Shown in pieces: positions 43,759-52,575 of a stretch of DNA of 64,000 bases. The notes below the pieces were generated by a model. That model had not been told where the DNA came from, made no database searches, and worked only from the letters and a program-made list of their open reading frames with translations. Location of the stretch: positions 1 to 64,000 of the forward strand of contig NZ_BNJJ01000007.1 of the NCBI RefSeq assembly GCF_016587435.1. Reading direction: 5' to 3'. Numbering within the stretch: position 1 is the first letter of the stretch; every line of letters begins with the position of its first letter. The DNA is from Dictyobacter formicarum (lineage in GTDB: Bacteria; Chloroflexota; Ktedonobacteria; Ktedonobacterales; Ktedonobacteraceae). A program made the position numbers and the translations under genes.

Positions 43759-44427
43759 ATGAAACGACATACCTGGGGACTGCTCATCGGGAGTCTTCTT
43801 GTCATCATCATACTTGCGTCTTGTGGCGCTCCCACTTCATCAGCCAAACAAGATCTTCCCAGTACGAAGAAACAAGACTATAGGGGATTGGTGATGGCAG
43901 CCCCGACTACAGCCCCAACGATGAAGACAGGTAGTGATCCCATGACCGATAGTCTCAAGGACCTCACAGGCAAAGCATTTGAAGTGAAGTTTATGCAAGA
44001 GATGATTGTTCATCATCAAGCTGCTGTAGATATGGCAAAATTGGTCCCGACCCATACCAAACGTCCTGAACTGAACACGCTCGCCACCAACATTATCACC
44101 GCGCAAACCAAAGAGATTGGTCAAATGACCACCTGGTTAGACCAATGGTATAAAGAAAAGCCTGTGACAGATGCGATGAGCGTGCCTGGAATGATGGATA
44201 TGATGGGCGGTATGGATCAGCTCAAGGCTGCGAAAGATGCTGATTTCGACAAGCAGTTCACCACGATGATGATTCAACATCATCAGCAGGGCGTCAACAT
44301 GGCCAATCTCATTCCTTCAAAAACGCAGCGGCCAGAATTAACACAGCTTGGTCAAAATATTATCAAAACACAGAGCGCAGAAATCCAGGAAATGAAAAAC
44401 TGGCAGCAAGCATGGTTTAAAGCATAA
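43759..44427 (+). CDS. DUF305 lipoprotein, two HHQ metal-site repeats
   Basis: A 222-residue protein starting MKRHTWGLLIGSLL, with lipobox IILASC near 21. Two helical DUF305 halves follow: EMIVHHQAAVDMAKLVP and MMIQHHQQGVNMANLIP, each followed by RPEL and a K/Q-rich helix (ITAQTKEI, IKTQSAEI). The His pairs and Met-rich DAMSVPGMMDMMGGMD suggest copper or silver binding outside the membrane. The BlaI-like operator on its promoter links it to the neighbouring metal genes. Confidence 0.87.
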   Translation: MKRHTWGLLIGSLLVIIILASCGAPTSSAKQDLPSTKKQDYRGLVMAAPTTAPTMKTGSDPMTDSLKDLTGKAFEVKFMQEMIVHHQAAVDMAKLVPTHTKRPELNTLATNIITAQTKEIGQMTTWLDQWYKEKPVTDAMSVPGMMDMMGGMDQLKAAKDADFDKQFTTMMIQHHQQGVNMANLIPSKTQRPELTQLGQNIIKTQSAEIQEMKNWQQAWFKA

Positions 44428-44479
44428 CATGCGTCCCTTGTTCTCGCTCAGGAGAAACAAGTCCTCCACGTGCCAGTTC

Positions 44480-45457
44480 CTAGCTTGCTTGAGCGCTCCT
44501 GGTTTGATCAAGGGCTGCCCGTAACCCCCGCGCCAGTTTGGCCGCCGCATCGTTAGCCCAGAAATGCAGGTAGAACAGGCGTGGGTTTTCGGTGAGCATA
44601 TGGCCATGGACAGCCGTGACCTCGATGCCATGTGCCCGTAGAGCCTTTATCACCGGGTTGACCTCCTGGGCGAGCAAGACAAAATCACCTGTAATGACTG
44701 CATTTCCCAGCCCGGTTGGCTGAAAGTTGATCGCTGTCGCTGTGCCCATTGCAGGTGGAATGTCCATACCATCAACACTGATCTTTTCTGCGCGTGGGAT
44801 ACTGTACTGATAGATGCCAGCATTGGCCTTGCCATGATATTTCAGAATGGCATCCAGCTGCCTGGTATCGAGATCAATCGGCTGCGGTTGACTGGGGGAG
44901 GCGGGCGCGGCCAACGGCGTTTTGGTTTGCGTCAGGGCCGCATGGATTCCTCTCGCAAGCTGAGCCGGGTCCCCTTGCCCCTCAATGTGCAGATACATGA
45001 TACGTGGTGTCTCACCTAACAGGTGATTGTGTAAGGCGGTTTGCTGGATGCCCTCCTGTTGAAGCCTGGTCATGACCCCGTTGGCCTCATCTTCTGTGAG
45101 CACCAGGTCTCCCATCACCATCGCGCCTGATCCCATCGGAAGAAACTCGATATGAGTTCCCAGAGCCAGGCCCGATTTAAGAGAGACAGTGCCAATCCGT
45201 ACGGCGAGGTCAGTTCGTGGGAAACTATATTTGTAAACCCCTCCTGGCTGCATGGCGCCTGCCTTGCCCATGGCCTGATCAACTTGCTTCCAATTGATCG
45301 GTGGAGACGGTGTGCTTGCCGTACCTCGTACAGATGCCTGGCTCGTTGTTGCTGCTCCTGCACAGGCACTCAGGAGCAACAGAACAAGGATGCCACTACA
45401 GGTCAGCATGCTGACCATGAACCAGGGACGTCGCTGCTTTCGTTGTTTGCTCATCAT
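44480..45457 (-). CDS. Tandem DUF1259 (LppY/LpqO-type) lipoprotein
   Basis: A 325-residue protein with GGGAG ribosome site and lipobox LLLSAC near 32. Two copies of the DUF1259 domain follow. Copy 1 is about 55-175 with LHNHLLGETPRIMYLHIEG; copy 2 is about 190-320 with VHGHMLTENPRLFYLHFWA. Each has the paired His segments of the family, so metal binding is possible. DUF1259 genes often sit near ChrB-type chromate genes, as here with the divergent cluster at 45659. Function unknown. Confidence 0.82.
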   Translation of the reverse strand: MMSKQRKQRRPWFMVSMLTCSGILVLLLLSACAGAATTSQASVRGTASTPSPPINWKQVDQAMGKAGAMQPGGVYKYSFPRTDLAVRIGTVSLKSGLALGTHIEFLPMGSGAMVMGDLVLTEDEANGVMTRLQQEGIQQTALHNHLLGETPRIMYLHIEGQGDPAQLARGIHAALTQTKTPLAAPASPSQPQPIDLDTRQLDAILKYHGKANAGIYQYSIPRAEKISVDGMDIPPAMGTATAINFQPTGLGNAVITGDFVLLAQEVNPVIKALRAHGIEVTAVHGHMLTENPRLFYLHFWANDAAAKLARGLRAALDQTRSAQAS

Positions 45458-45658
45458 TCACTCTCCCTCTCTTCGACATCAAAATCCCTTCCGCGTGAAC
45501 TCGTTAGCGAGATGGCTGCTCCATCCTTGTCTTTTCGGCTGTCTCGCCATACAATGTAACCACGGTTATTATAATCCATAACGCAAGTTATGTTCCGTCG
45601 TTTTTGATCATGCATAGAGGATCCTATGCACAACTTTTCACCGCCAGGAGGCATGCTG

Positions 45659-46108
45659 ATGAAAGCACCGCAAGCACGGACGTGGGTACTGCTCGTCTAC
45701 AAGGTTCCGCGTGAACCCACCTCTCATCGTGCCTATGTCTGGCGGAAATTGAAACGGCTGGGAGCCCTGCTCGTGCATGATGCCGTGTGGGTCTTACCTG
45801 CCACGCCGTGGACGCAGGAACAGCTGCAATGGTTGGCGGTGGAGATTCTTGAGTTAGGGGGGGATGCGCATGTGTGGGTATCACATGAGTTGTTGGTAGG
45901 ACAAGAGGAAGCCTTGATTCAGCAGTTTCAGCAGCGGGTGGATACGGTGTACCAGGAGATCCTGCATGCTCTGAAACAAGAGGATGTCGACCTGATCGCC
46001 CTTTCACGCAAATACCAACAAGTTAAAATGCAAGACTACTTTCAGTCAGAACAAGGGGAGCTGGTTCGCACGCAGCTCTTGTCAGCACGAGGAGGACGTG
46101 ACGTATGA
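45659..46108 (+). CDS. ChrB N-terminal-domain protein
   Basis: A 149-residue protein. ATG 45659 follows AGGAGG by 7 bases; other ATGs upstream are too near the site. WVLLVYKVPREPTSHRAYVWRKL and DAVWVLPATPWTQEQLQWL match the N-terminal half of ChrB, the chromate-responsive regulator. The C-terminal half is a separate gene that starts inside the stop codon (ATGA at 46105), so ChrB is split into two coupled proteins. Confidence 0.8.
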   Translation: MKAPQARTWVLLVYKVPREPTSHRAYVWRKLKRLGALLVHDAVWVLPATPWTQEQLQWLAVEILELGGDAHVWVSHELLVGQEEALIQQFQQRVDTVYQEILHALKQEDVDLIALSRKYQQVKMQDYFQSEQGELVRTQLLSARGGRDV

Positions 46109-46527
46109 AGTGGGTAACCTGGGAACAGGTGGGCGTTGACCGTATGGCCTGCGCCTGGCTGATCCAGAAATACATTGATCCACAGCCCGAGTTTGTGTTC
46201 GTGCCTGTGGGAAAGACGCCGCTGCCTGAAGGAGCGGAACCTTTCGATATCCCAGGGATGCGTCTGTCCCACCATCGGGGACATTGTACGTTTTACACCA
46301 TGCTCAAAGAATATGATCTAGCTGATCCCATACTGCACCGCATTGCTCGCATTGTTGATGAAGCTGATGTGGTCCAGGAGGTGATGGTAGAGCCGGTTGC
46401 GCCGGGTTTGGATCTGCTCACGCGGGGGATCCGCTTAATCAGCCCCGACGATCACATTGCCCTGGAACGCGGGCGGCTCATCTACGATGCGCTCTATGCG
46501 CAATTGGCGCGAGGCGAGCAAACGTGA
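46105..46527 (+). CDS. ChrB C-terminal-domain protein (chromate resistance), copy 1
   Basis: A 140-residue protein beginning MKWVTWEQVGVDRMACAWLI, the ChrB C-terminal start, with D-x-x-A-C-x-W-L-I, an Ile-Asp-Pro, and LSHHRGHCTFYTML where His and Cys could bind metal. It is translationally coupled to the N-terminal-domain gene. ChrB controls or aids chromate resistance. Confidence 0.85.
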   Translation: MKWVTWEQVGVDRMACAWLIQKYIDPQPEFVFVPVGKTPLPEGAEPFDIPGMRLSHHRGHCTFYTMLKEYDLADPILHRIARIVDEADVVQEVMVEPVAPGLDLLTRGIRLISPDDHIALERGRLIYDALYAQLARGEQT

Positions 46528-46570
46528 TGCAGAACTCGGACGCGGCGGGATTCGAGAAAGGACGGAAAAC

Positions 46571-47269
46571 ATGTGCGCTTCTGATGTTGGAAGACGGGGA
46601 AGATGGAGACACCACAGCGGGTGGATAGCTCTGCTGCTCATCGTGTTTCTGGTGGTTGAATGCGGAGCAAGCCAACCCACCACGAAATTCCAGCCGATGG
46701 GTAGAAACATTACCCCAGGGCAAACCACGCAGTGGATGTTCGATACCGATCCCGTGGGAGGACTGCCTGCGGGAGCCACCGCATTGAGCGGCACCTGGGC
46801 GGTGCGTGCGGAAACCGATGCACCCAGTCCGCCGAACGTTCTCTGCCAGACAGGGACAGCGGAGTTTCCAGCTCTCTTGCTCAGCAACAGTGTGTACACA
46901 GATAGCGTGATCACAACGCGTTTCAAACCAATCTCTGGTCAAACTGACCAGGCTGCGGGGATCATCTTTCGCATCCAGGATAAGGACAACTACTACATCT
47001 TGCGGGCAAACGCGCTGGAAGGGAATGTGAACGTGTTTATCTACCAGGCTGGACAACGGAGCCTGCTCAAAGAAGGAACGGCGAAAGTGGTCACGGGACA
47101 GTGGCAGGAGTTGCGCGGGGAGGTAAAGGGCTCACATATGCGGGGATTTTTGAATGGAACGCTGGTCGTAGAGACAACTGATACCACCTACAAAGCCGGG
47201 AAGGTCGGCTTGTGGACCAAATCCGACTCGGTAACCTGCTTTGACAATGTGCAGGTGAAAGCTGCCTAA
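46571..47269 (+). CDS. Exported LamG/3-keto-disaccharide-hydrolase-like domain protein
   Basis: A 232-residue protein from ATG 46571 (MCASDVGRRGRW), GAAAGGACGG upstream. A hydrophobic segment (WIALLLIVFLVVECG) ends in VVEC, a possible lipobox. The domain at 60-230 has AAGIIFRIQDKDNYYILRAN, GQWQELRGEVKGSHMRGFLNG and KAGKVGLWTKSDSVTCFDNV, the beta-sandwich pattern of DUF1080/LamG proteins. It may bind sugars or surfaces. It sits in the ChrB operon for no obvious reason. Confidence 0.7.
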   Translation: MCASDVGRRGRWRHHSGWIALLLIVFLVVECGASQPTTKFQPMGRNITPGQTTQWMFDTDPVGGLPAGATALSGTWAVRAETDAPSPPNVLCQTGTAEFPALLLSNSVYTDSVITTRFKPISGQTDQAAGIIFRIQDKDNYYILRANALEGNVNVFIYQAGQRSLLKEGTAKVVTGQWQELRGEVKGSHMRGFLNGTLVVETTDTTYKAGKVGLWTKSDSVTCFDNVQVKAA

Positions 47270-47279
47270 GGAGGTGTAG

Positions 47280-47642
47280 ATGATGTCAACATTTCCTCTC
47301 TGGCATATTGCCCTGACCGCAGGGATTGGATCTATCATGGCTCTCCTGCTGCTCGTGATCGGTCGCCGATGGTTCAAGATAGAGGCACTTTACGAGATGA
47401 TCATGCTTGCCATCGTCGTTGGCTTTTCCATTTTTGTATGGCGATCAGTGGGGAATACGGCTGTGCTGAATCTTGATCTCATTCCGGCAGTCAGCCCGAA
47501 CGATGTGCTCTGCCCGGTCGTGACCTACGTCTTGCTTGGGCTGTACACCACGTTCCAGGAAGATCGCGATCCACGTCGATGCGCGCAGGCGTGTGCGGTC
47601 CTGACCCTGCTGTCTTTTGCCGTCAACGTGATCACGATTTGA
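47280..47642 (+). CDS. Four-helix membrane protein of the chromate cluster
   Basis: A 120-residue protein with strong AAGGAGG; ATGs at 47280 and 47283 are both possible. Hydrophobic segments near 8-26, 38-54, 78-90 and 103-118 suggest three or four membrane helices. No family recognised. It lies tightly between two ChrB-operon genes, so a role in the same process is likely. Confidence 0.65.
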   Translation: MMSTFPLWHIALTAGIGSIMALLLLVIGRRWFKIEALYEMIMLAIVVGFSIFVWRSVGNTAVLNLDLIPAVSPNDVLCPVVTYVLLGLYTTFQEDRDPRRCAQACAVLTLLSFAVNVITI

Positions 47643-47658
47643 AAGGAGCACAGCGATC

Positions 47659-48120
47659 ATGAAGTGGATTACGCGTGAACGAGTCAAAGTGGACCGCGTG
47701 GCCTGTCCCTGGCTCATCAAAAAGTTTGTGGATCCGGACGCCGAGTTTCTCTTTGTTCCACCAGATCAGGTGATGGAGACCGCCGCACAGGCAGGGGCGA
47801 TTCCTTACGATGTGAAAGGTGTGGAACTGGGACATCATGGCAAGGAATGCTCGTTTGAGGCCATTCTCAAGACCTATACTTTGACAAACGATCTGGCCCT
47901 GGTCTTGCTCGGCAAGATCGTCAATGGCGCGGATACCGACAATACCCTCTGGAACCAACCTGAAAGCGCGGGGCTCAAGGCGATCGCTGAAGGCTTCCGG
48001 CACCTGGGCTTCAAAGACGATAACGCCCAGAATGCGGCAGAATGGATTGTCTATGATGCGCTGTATGCCTATTGTCGGGAAATGATCCGCCAGGGCAAAC
48101 CCAATGGAGAGTTCAAGTAA
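47659..48120 (+). CDS. ChrB C-terminal-domain protein, copy 2
   Basis: A 153-residue protein with AAAGGAG upstream, beginning MKWITRERVKVDRVACPWLI, the same signature as copy 1, then VDPDAEFLFVP and ELGHHGKECSFEAIL. The two copies are clearly related but diverged, so this is an old duplication or two subfamilies working together. Confidence 0.87.
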   Translation: MKWITRERVKVDRVACPWLIKKFVDPDAEFLFVPPDQVMETAAQAGAIPYDVKGVELGHHGKECSFEAILKTYTLTNDLALVLLGKIVNGADTDNTLWNQPESAGLKAIAEGFRHLGFKDDNAQNAAEWIVYDALYAYCREMIRQGKPNGEFK

Positions 48121-48175
48121 TCACGTCACTCCCATGCAACGACAACCACAGAACCAGGATGAAGAAGGAACCAGG

Positions 48176-49537
48176 ATGAACACAGAAGATGAGGCTGCGA
48201 GAGTGGATCCCGGAACAGATCACAAGCCAGGAGAGGCAACGGGAAAACGACATCAACGAGATGCTCGGCTCATCGTCCTCATGCGTGGGCTCCGCTCATT
48301 TTCCTATGGGCTCATTGCCGTGCTGCTGAGTGTGGCACTCAGTCAGGCCGGGTTTTCTCCCGCTGAAATCGGCCTGCTGATTACTGTGTCTCTGATCGGT
48401 GACTTTGTGGGAACCTACCTGATCGCGCTCGTGGCGGATCGCTGGGGACGGCGCCGAACGCTATCCATCCTGGCTCTCCTTATGGCCGCAACCGGCCTGA
48501 TTTTCGGATTAGTCAATCTCTACGCGATCCTCCTTGCTGCTGCGTTTTTCGGGACCCTTGGAACCTCTGCATCCGAAACGGCTCCTTTTCTGCCCATTGA
48601 ACAGGCAATGTTACCCCAGACCTGCGCGCCCAGGCAGCGTACTGCCCTCTTTGCCCACTACAACCTGGTCGCAACGTTTGCCGGAGCCCTGGGGGCGCTC
48701 GCTGCAGGCCTACCTGATCTGCTGACGCACGTAGCCATACCATCAGCGACAGGTATTCGTCTCTGCTTTGGAATCTATGCGCTGGCGGCACTCATCGTAG
48801 CCATGTTTGCTTCCCGGCTCTCAGTGGTGGTCGAGGCTCCACAACGAGCCATCGTCCAAAAGGAAACTATGTGGCAACACGTGCTCCCCCAGCTTGGACA
48901 GCAGCGCAGGCGTGTCTTCCTGCTCTCTGGACTCTTCAGCATTGATGCGCTCTCCGGTGGATTAGTGGTCCAGAGTTTGTTCGTGTTGTTCTTTCACCTG
49001 CGCTTCGGCGTCCCGCTCTCGCTGCTGGCAGTACTCTTCTTTGCAGCCAATCTCTTCTCCGCCCTCTCATTTCTGGCAGCCGCCCCACTCGCACGGCGGA
49101 TCGGGTTACTCAATACGATGGTGTTCACCCATCTACCATCAAATCTGTTGTTGGCCCTGGTTGCACTCATGCCAACCTTCCCGCTGGCCGCCACCCTGTT
49201 ACTGCTCCGGCAAATGCTCTCACAGATGGATGTCCCTACCCGTCAAGCCTATACCATGGCCCTGGTGGCTCCAGAAGCACGCACGGCAACGGCGAGTGTC
49301 ACCTCTTTAGCACGCAGTGGTGGCTCCGCAATCAGCCCGGTGGTGTCTGGCCTGCTCTTGCAGGGGCCCGGATTGGCATTGGGTCTTCCCCTCATGCTGG
49401 CTGGGGCGATCAAAATTGGGTATGATCTCTCACTGTGGGCCATTTTCCGTCATGTGCCAGTAGAAGACACGCAAGAAGCATCCATCGATCCCACCGCACA
49501 CATGGATGCTTCTTCAAAGAAAAAAGGCAACGCGTGA
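48176..49537 (+). CDS. MFS transporter ending the ChrB operon
   Basis: A 453-residue protein starting MNTEDEAARVDPG; GAAGGA is upstream, and ATGs at 48104 and 48134 are alternatives. A polar N-terminus of about 35 residues is followed by about 12 hydrophobic segments with the motif-A-like VADRWGRRRTLS. No ChrA-type chromate exporter is present, so this pump may supply the export step in the cluster; that is an inference from position. Its first codons lie next to a short direct repeat (AACCAGGATGAA twice). Confidence 0.85.
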   Translation: MNTEDEAARVDPGTDHKPGEATGKRHQRDARLIVLMRGLRSFSYGLIAVLLSVALSQAGFSPAEIGLLITVSLIGDFVGTYLIALVADRWGRRRTLSILALLMAATGLIFGLVNLYAILLAAAFFGTLGTSASETAPFLPIEQAMLPQTCAPRQRTALFAHYNLVATFAGALGALAAGLPDLLTHVAIPSATGIRLCFGIYALAALIVAMFASRLSVVVEAPQRAIVQKETMWQHVLPQLGQQRRRVFLLSGLFSIDALSGGLVVQSLFVLFFHLRFGVPLSLLAVLFFAANLFSALSFLAAAPLARRIGLLNTMVFTHLPSNLLLALVALMPTFPLAATLLLLRQMLSQMDVPTRQAYTMALVAPEARTATASVTSLARSGGSAISPVVSGLLLQGPGLALGLPLMLAGAIKIGYDLSLWAIFRHVPVEDTQEASIDPTAHMDASSKKKGNA

Positions 49538-49846
49538 GGAATACATTCATCGGCACATCAATTTGTAGCAACGTAGTGTTGCACTTTTTAAGCAGGCGCT
49601 ACCATAGTAGAGTTAGGTGTAGACAAAAGCAGGTGGCAACTGCTGTGTTTGATCTCCTTCTATCCTGCATGATACTCTGAAAGAGAGAACAATTAGCAGG
49701 AAACGACGCTGCTTCTCGGGGCATTCCTTAAGCACGGGCATTCAGAACCAGGAAACTTTTTCGTTTCATCCTGAGATCACCCTCTCCTGTAAAGTTTAAT
49801 AAGCGTTATCAGATCTGAACCTGTTTTTTCACAGAGAAGAAAACCT
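49538..49846. other. Intergenic region upstream of the PAS kinase
   Basis: About 310 bp with no gene, operator or terminator that I can support. Confidence 0.4.
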
Positions 49847-52087
49847 ATGGATGCAAAGCTTCACCATCCTCTTGCGCAACAAACCGATGATCTGAAGGCC
49901 TCGCCAGCACGGTTGCGTGCACTCACCCAGGAGATGTTCGATGTCTTTTGGATGCTGACCACAACAGGAGAGCTGCAATCAACGGATACTCGCTGGCATG
50001 CCTTTCCAGAACTACAAGACCATCAGGGCAGGAGATGGCTTGCAACCTTTCATCCGCTCGATCATCAACGAGTGAATGAAACATTCACAGAAAGCGTGAC
50101 TAGCGGACAACCCCATGAACTGACATGCCGTCTTCTTCAGAGCGATCACACCTATACCCTGACTCGCCTGCGCTTTATCCCGGTGCACGATGCCTCTGGC
50201 ACGCTCGATGAAATCCTTGCCTGCGGTACGCATCTTCATCAACAGGAACAAGCGAAAGACATGGGTGAGGCAGAGGTGCAGCTTGCTCTCCAGGCTTCTG
50301 GCGTCGGCACCTGGAACTGGAATCTTCTCACTGGTGAGTTAGTCTGGGACGACCAGAAACGGGCCCTCTTTGGCCTCCTACCCGGGACACCCATCAGCTA
50401 TGAGTGTTTTCTGGGCGCATTACACCCTGATGATCGTGAGCTTACGCACCAGATCAATATGCAGGCACTCGCTGAGCAACAAGAATATAAGAAGGATTAT
50501 CGGGTCATCTGGCCTGATGGGAGCGTGCACTGGCTGACCGACCGAGCACGCATCAGCCGCGATGAGACCGGAAAGCCAATCCAGGTCATCGGTGCAACCA
50601 TCGATATTACTGAACGGAAACAGCGAGAAGCACAGCTTCAACAAGCCAACAACCAGGTGAACACCATTCTCGACAGCATCACTGATGCGTTTCTCTCCCT
50701 CGATGCACAGTGGCGCTACCGCTATGTGAATCGACGTTTAGAAACGTACCTTGGGATGACGCAAGAAGAGGTGCTGGGGAAATGCATGTGGGAAGTCGTC
50801 CCGGCACTCCTTGGTACCCCATTTGAAGACCACTACCGTGCAGCGATGCAGAGCGGACACACAACGCATTTCGAGGCCTTCCATCCCGCGTGCGGGAACT
50901 GGTTCGAGGTCCATGTTTACCCTCAACTAGATGGGCTCTCCATCTACATGCACGACATCAGCGAGCGCAAACAAGCGGAAGAAGCGCTGCGCGAGAGCGA
51001 AGCCCGCTTCCAGCGGCTGCGCGAATCGAATATTATCGGCATGATCACCACCGATGAACAGGGAAACGTCCTCGAAGCCAACGACGCCTTTCTTGCGCTG
51101 CTGGGCTACACACGAGCAGAACTCGAGGCGGAGCAGATCACGTGGAGCACCATCACATCTCAGCAGACACAGCAACGAGACGGTGAGGCCTTCGAGGAAG
51201 CCCTGCAAACCGGGGTTGCACGTCCCTATGAAAAAGAATATGTGGCCAAAGATGGGAGGCGCATCCCGGTACTCATTGGTCGTGCTCTCTTCCGCCGGGA
51301 AGGAGTGCCACCACGATTTCTGTGCTTCGTGCTCGATCTGACCGCGCGGAAAGAAATGGAACGACAAAAAGATATTTTTCTGGGGATCACCGGACATGAA
51401 CTACGGACCCCACTGGCCGCCCTGAAAGGCACGCTGCAATTGATCAGCCGACGTCTCAATCGGTTCATCAAGCGAACAGATCAAGTCACGCCCGAAACGA
51501 CCTCTTTTTTGGCAGACATCCAGGAACACCTGCTTGAAGGGGTGCGGCAAGTTGATATCCAAACCCGTTTAGTGAATGATCTCCTCGACATTTCACGCAT
51601 CACCACCGGCACGCTCACACTGTCACTCCGACGCTGCAACCTGGTTTCCATTGTCCGTGAAACCATAGAGGATCTCCGGATCGTCGCCCCTCATCGGCAA
51701 CTCTTGTTCGAAACACCAGAGAACGCGTCAGTCACAATCATGGTCGATCCCACTCGAATTCAACAGGTCGTCACGAATTATCTGGCCAATGCCCTGCGCT
51801 ATTCGCCTGCAGATCAACCAATTAGCGCAGGAGTACGTGTGCAAAACCACATGGCCCACGTCTGGGTACGAGATCATGGGCCCGGCCTGTCGAAAGAAGC
51901 CCAAAAGAAAATCTGGCAACGCTTTCACCAGATCAAGGAGGTTCCCATACAAAGCGGCTCAGAGAAAGGATTGGGGCTGGGTCTCTATCTGTGTCAAACC
52001 CTCATTGAACAACACCACGGAACGGTAGATGTTGAGAGTGCTCCTGGAAAAGGAGCCACATTCTGGTTCCGTCTTCCCTTAGCTTAG
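49847..52087 (+). CDS. PAS-rich cytosolic histidine kinase
   Basis: A 746-residue protein with four PAS-type sensor domains at about 25-130, 145-262, 265-375 and 385-500 (GTWNWNLLTGELVWDDQK, and linkers such as DITERKQ and DISERKQ), no membrane segment, then HisKA with the phospho-His in GHELRTPLAALKG near 518. The ATPase domain shows TNYLANALRYSPAD, RDHGPGLSK and GLGLGLYLCQ. It resembles the kinase at 31295 from the last two PAS domains on (LRESNIIGMITTDEQGNVLE against FVDSNIIGVVIADMNGIIEA), so they are paralogues. No cognate regulator is adjacent. Confidence 0.9.
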   Translation: MDAKLHHPLAQQTDDLKASPARLRALTQEMFDVFWMLTTTGELQSTDTRWHAFPELQDHQGRRWLATFHPLDHQRVNETFTESVTSGQPHELTCRLLQSDHTYTLTRLRFIPVHDASGTLDEILACGTHLHQQEQAKDMGEAEVQLALQASGVGTWNWNLLTGELVWDDQKRALFGLLPGTPISYECFLGALHPDDRELTHQINMQALAEQQEYKKDYRVIWPDGSVHWLTDRARISRDETGKPIQVIGATIDITERKQREAQLQQANNQVNTILDSITDAFLSLDAQWRYRYVNRRLETYLGMTQEEVLGKCMWEVVPALLGTPFEDHYRAAMQSGHTTHFEAFHPACGNWFEVHVYPQLDGLSIYMHDISERKQAEEALRESEARFQRLRESNIIGMITTDEQGNVLEANDAFLALLGYTRAELEAEQITWSTITSQQTQQRDGEAFEEALQTGVARPYEKEYVAKDGRRIPVLIGRALFRREGVPPRFLCFVLDLTARKEMERQKDIFLGITGHELRTPLAALKGTLQLISRRLNRFIKRTDQVTPETTSFLADIQEHLLEGVRQVDIQTRLVNDLLDISRITTGTLTLSLRRCNLVSIVRETIEDLRIVAPHRQLLFETPENASVTIMVDPTRIQQVVTNYLANALRYSPADQPISAGVRVQNHMAHVWVRDHGPGLSKEAQKKIWQRFHQIKEVPIQSGSEKGLGLGLYLCQTLIEQHHGTVDVESAPGKGATFWFRLPLA

Positions 52088-52309
52088 GAAGCCTTTGGAG
52101 ACTGTTTTCTCCCTGCATGCATGTGCCTATGCACAGCATCGCCTGATTCTGTTTCAACCCAGTAGTTCAATCTAATTGATTTGACTTATCTTCCAGCAAC
52201 AAGTGTTCACTATTTTGAGCGGTTTTTCGGTTTCATAATCATTGAAAGAAGAACTCGATCAGACCAGTGTAACAAGCATACCGCTTATGATACTCAATCG
52301 TTAGCACAA

Positions 52310-52489
52310 AAGAAAGTGGGAGAATTGATTGAAATCAACATTCCCGAACGGCGGCTCGCTATTGTGGGCGTGAAAGGTCAGCACCTTCCCGAAGATCAAA
52401 TACAAAGCATTCTTGCAGATCGGCACCGTCACTGGACGCCACCGGAGCCACGCCACAGCCACGGCATATCGGCCAGTGAAGCTTGTTAG
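52310..52489 (+). pseudogene. Dihydroxy-acid dehydratase (IlvD) C-terminal remnant
   Basis: About 59 codons read KVGELIEINIPERRLAIVG, then LADRHRHWTPPEPRHSHG and a stop, which matches the C-terminal end of IlvD (D-x-I-x-I-D-I-P-x-R-x-L, then R-x-x-W-x-P-P). The catalytic part with its iron-sulfur Cys residues is absent, so it is a gene fragment left after deletion. Confidence 0.65.
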
Positions 52490-52522
52490 TTGTCAACAGG
52501 CTTCACTCATTTCTCGCGTTGA

Positions 52523-52548
52523 TACCATATAACAAAAGTTATATGGTA
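52523..52548. terminator. 11-bp inverted repeat at the MerR gene end
   Basis: TACCATATAAC-AAAA-GTTATATGGTA is perfect but AT-rich and has no T run on the minus side. It may be an operator-like repeat or a weak terminator of the MerR gene. Confidence 0.35.
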
Positions 52549-52575
52549 CTACGGTGCCCAACTGTCAGAATGACG

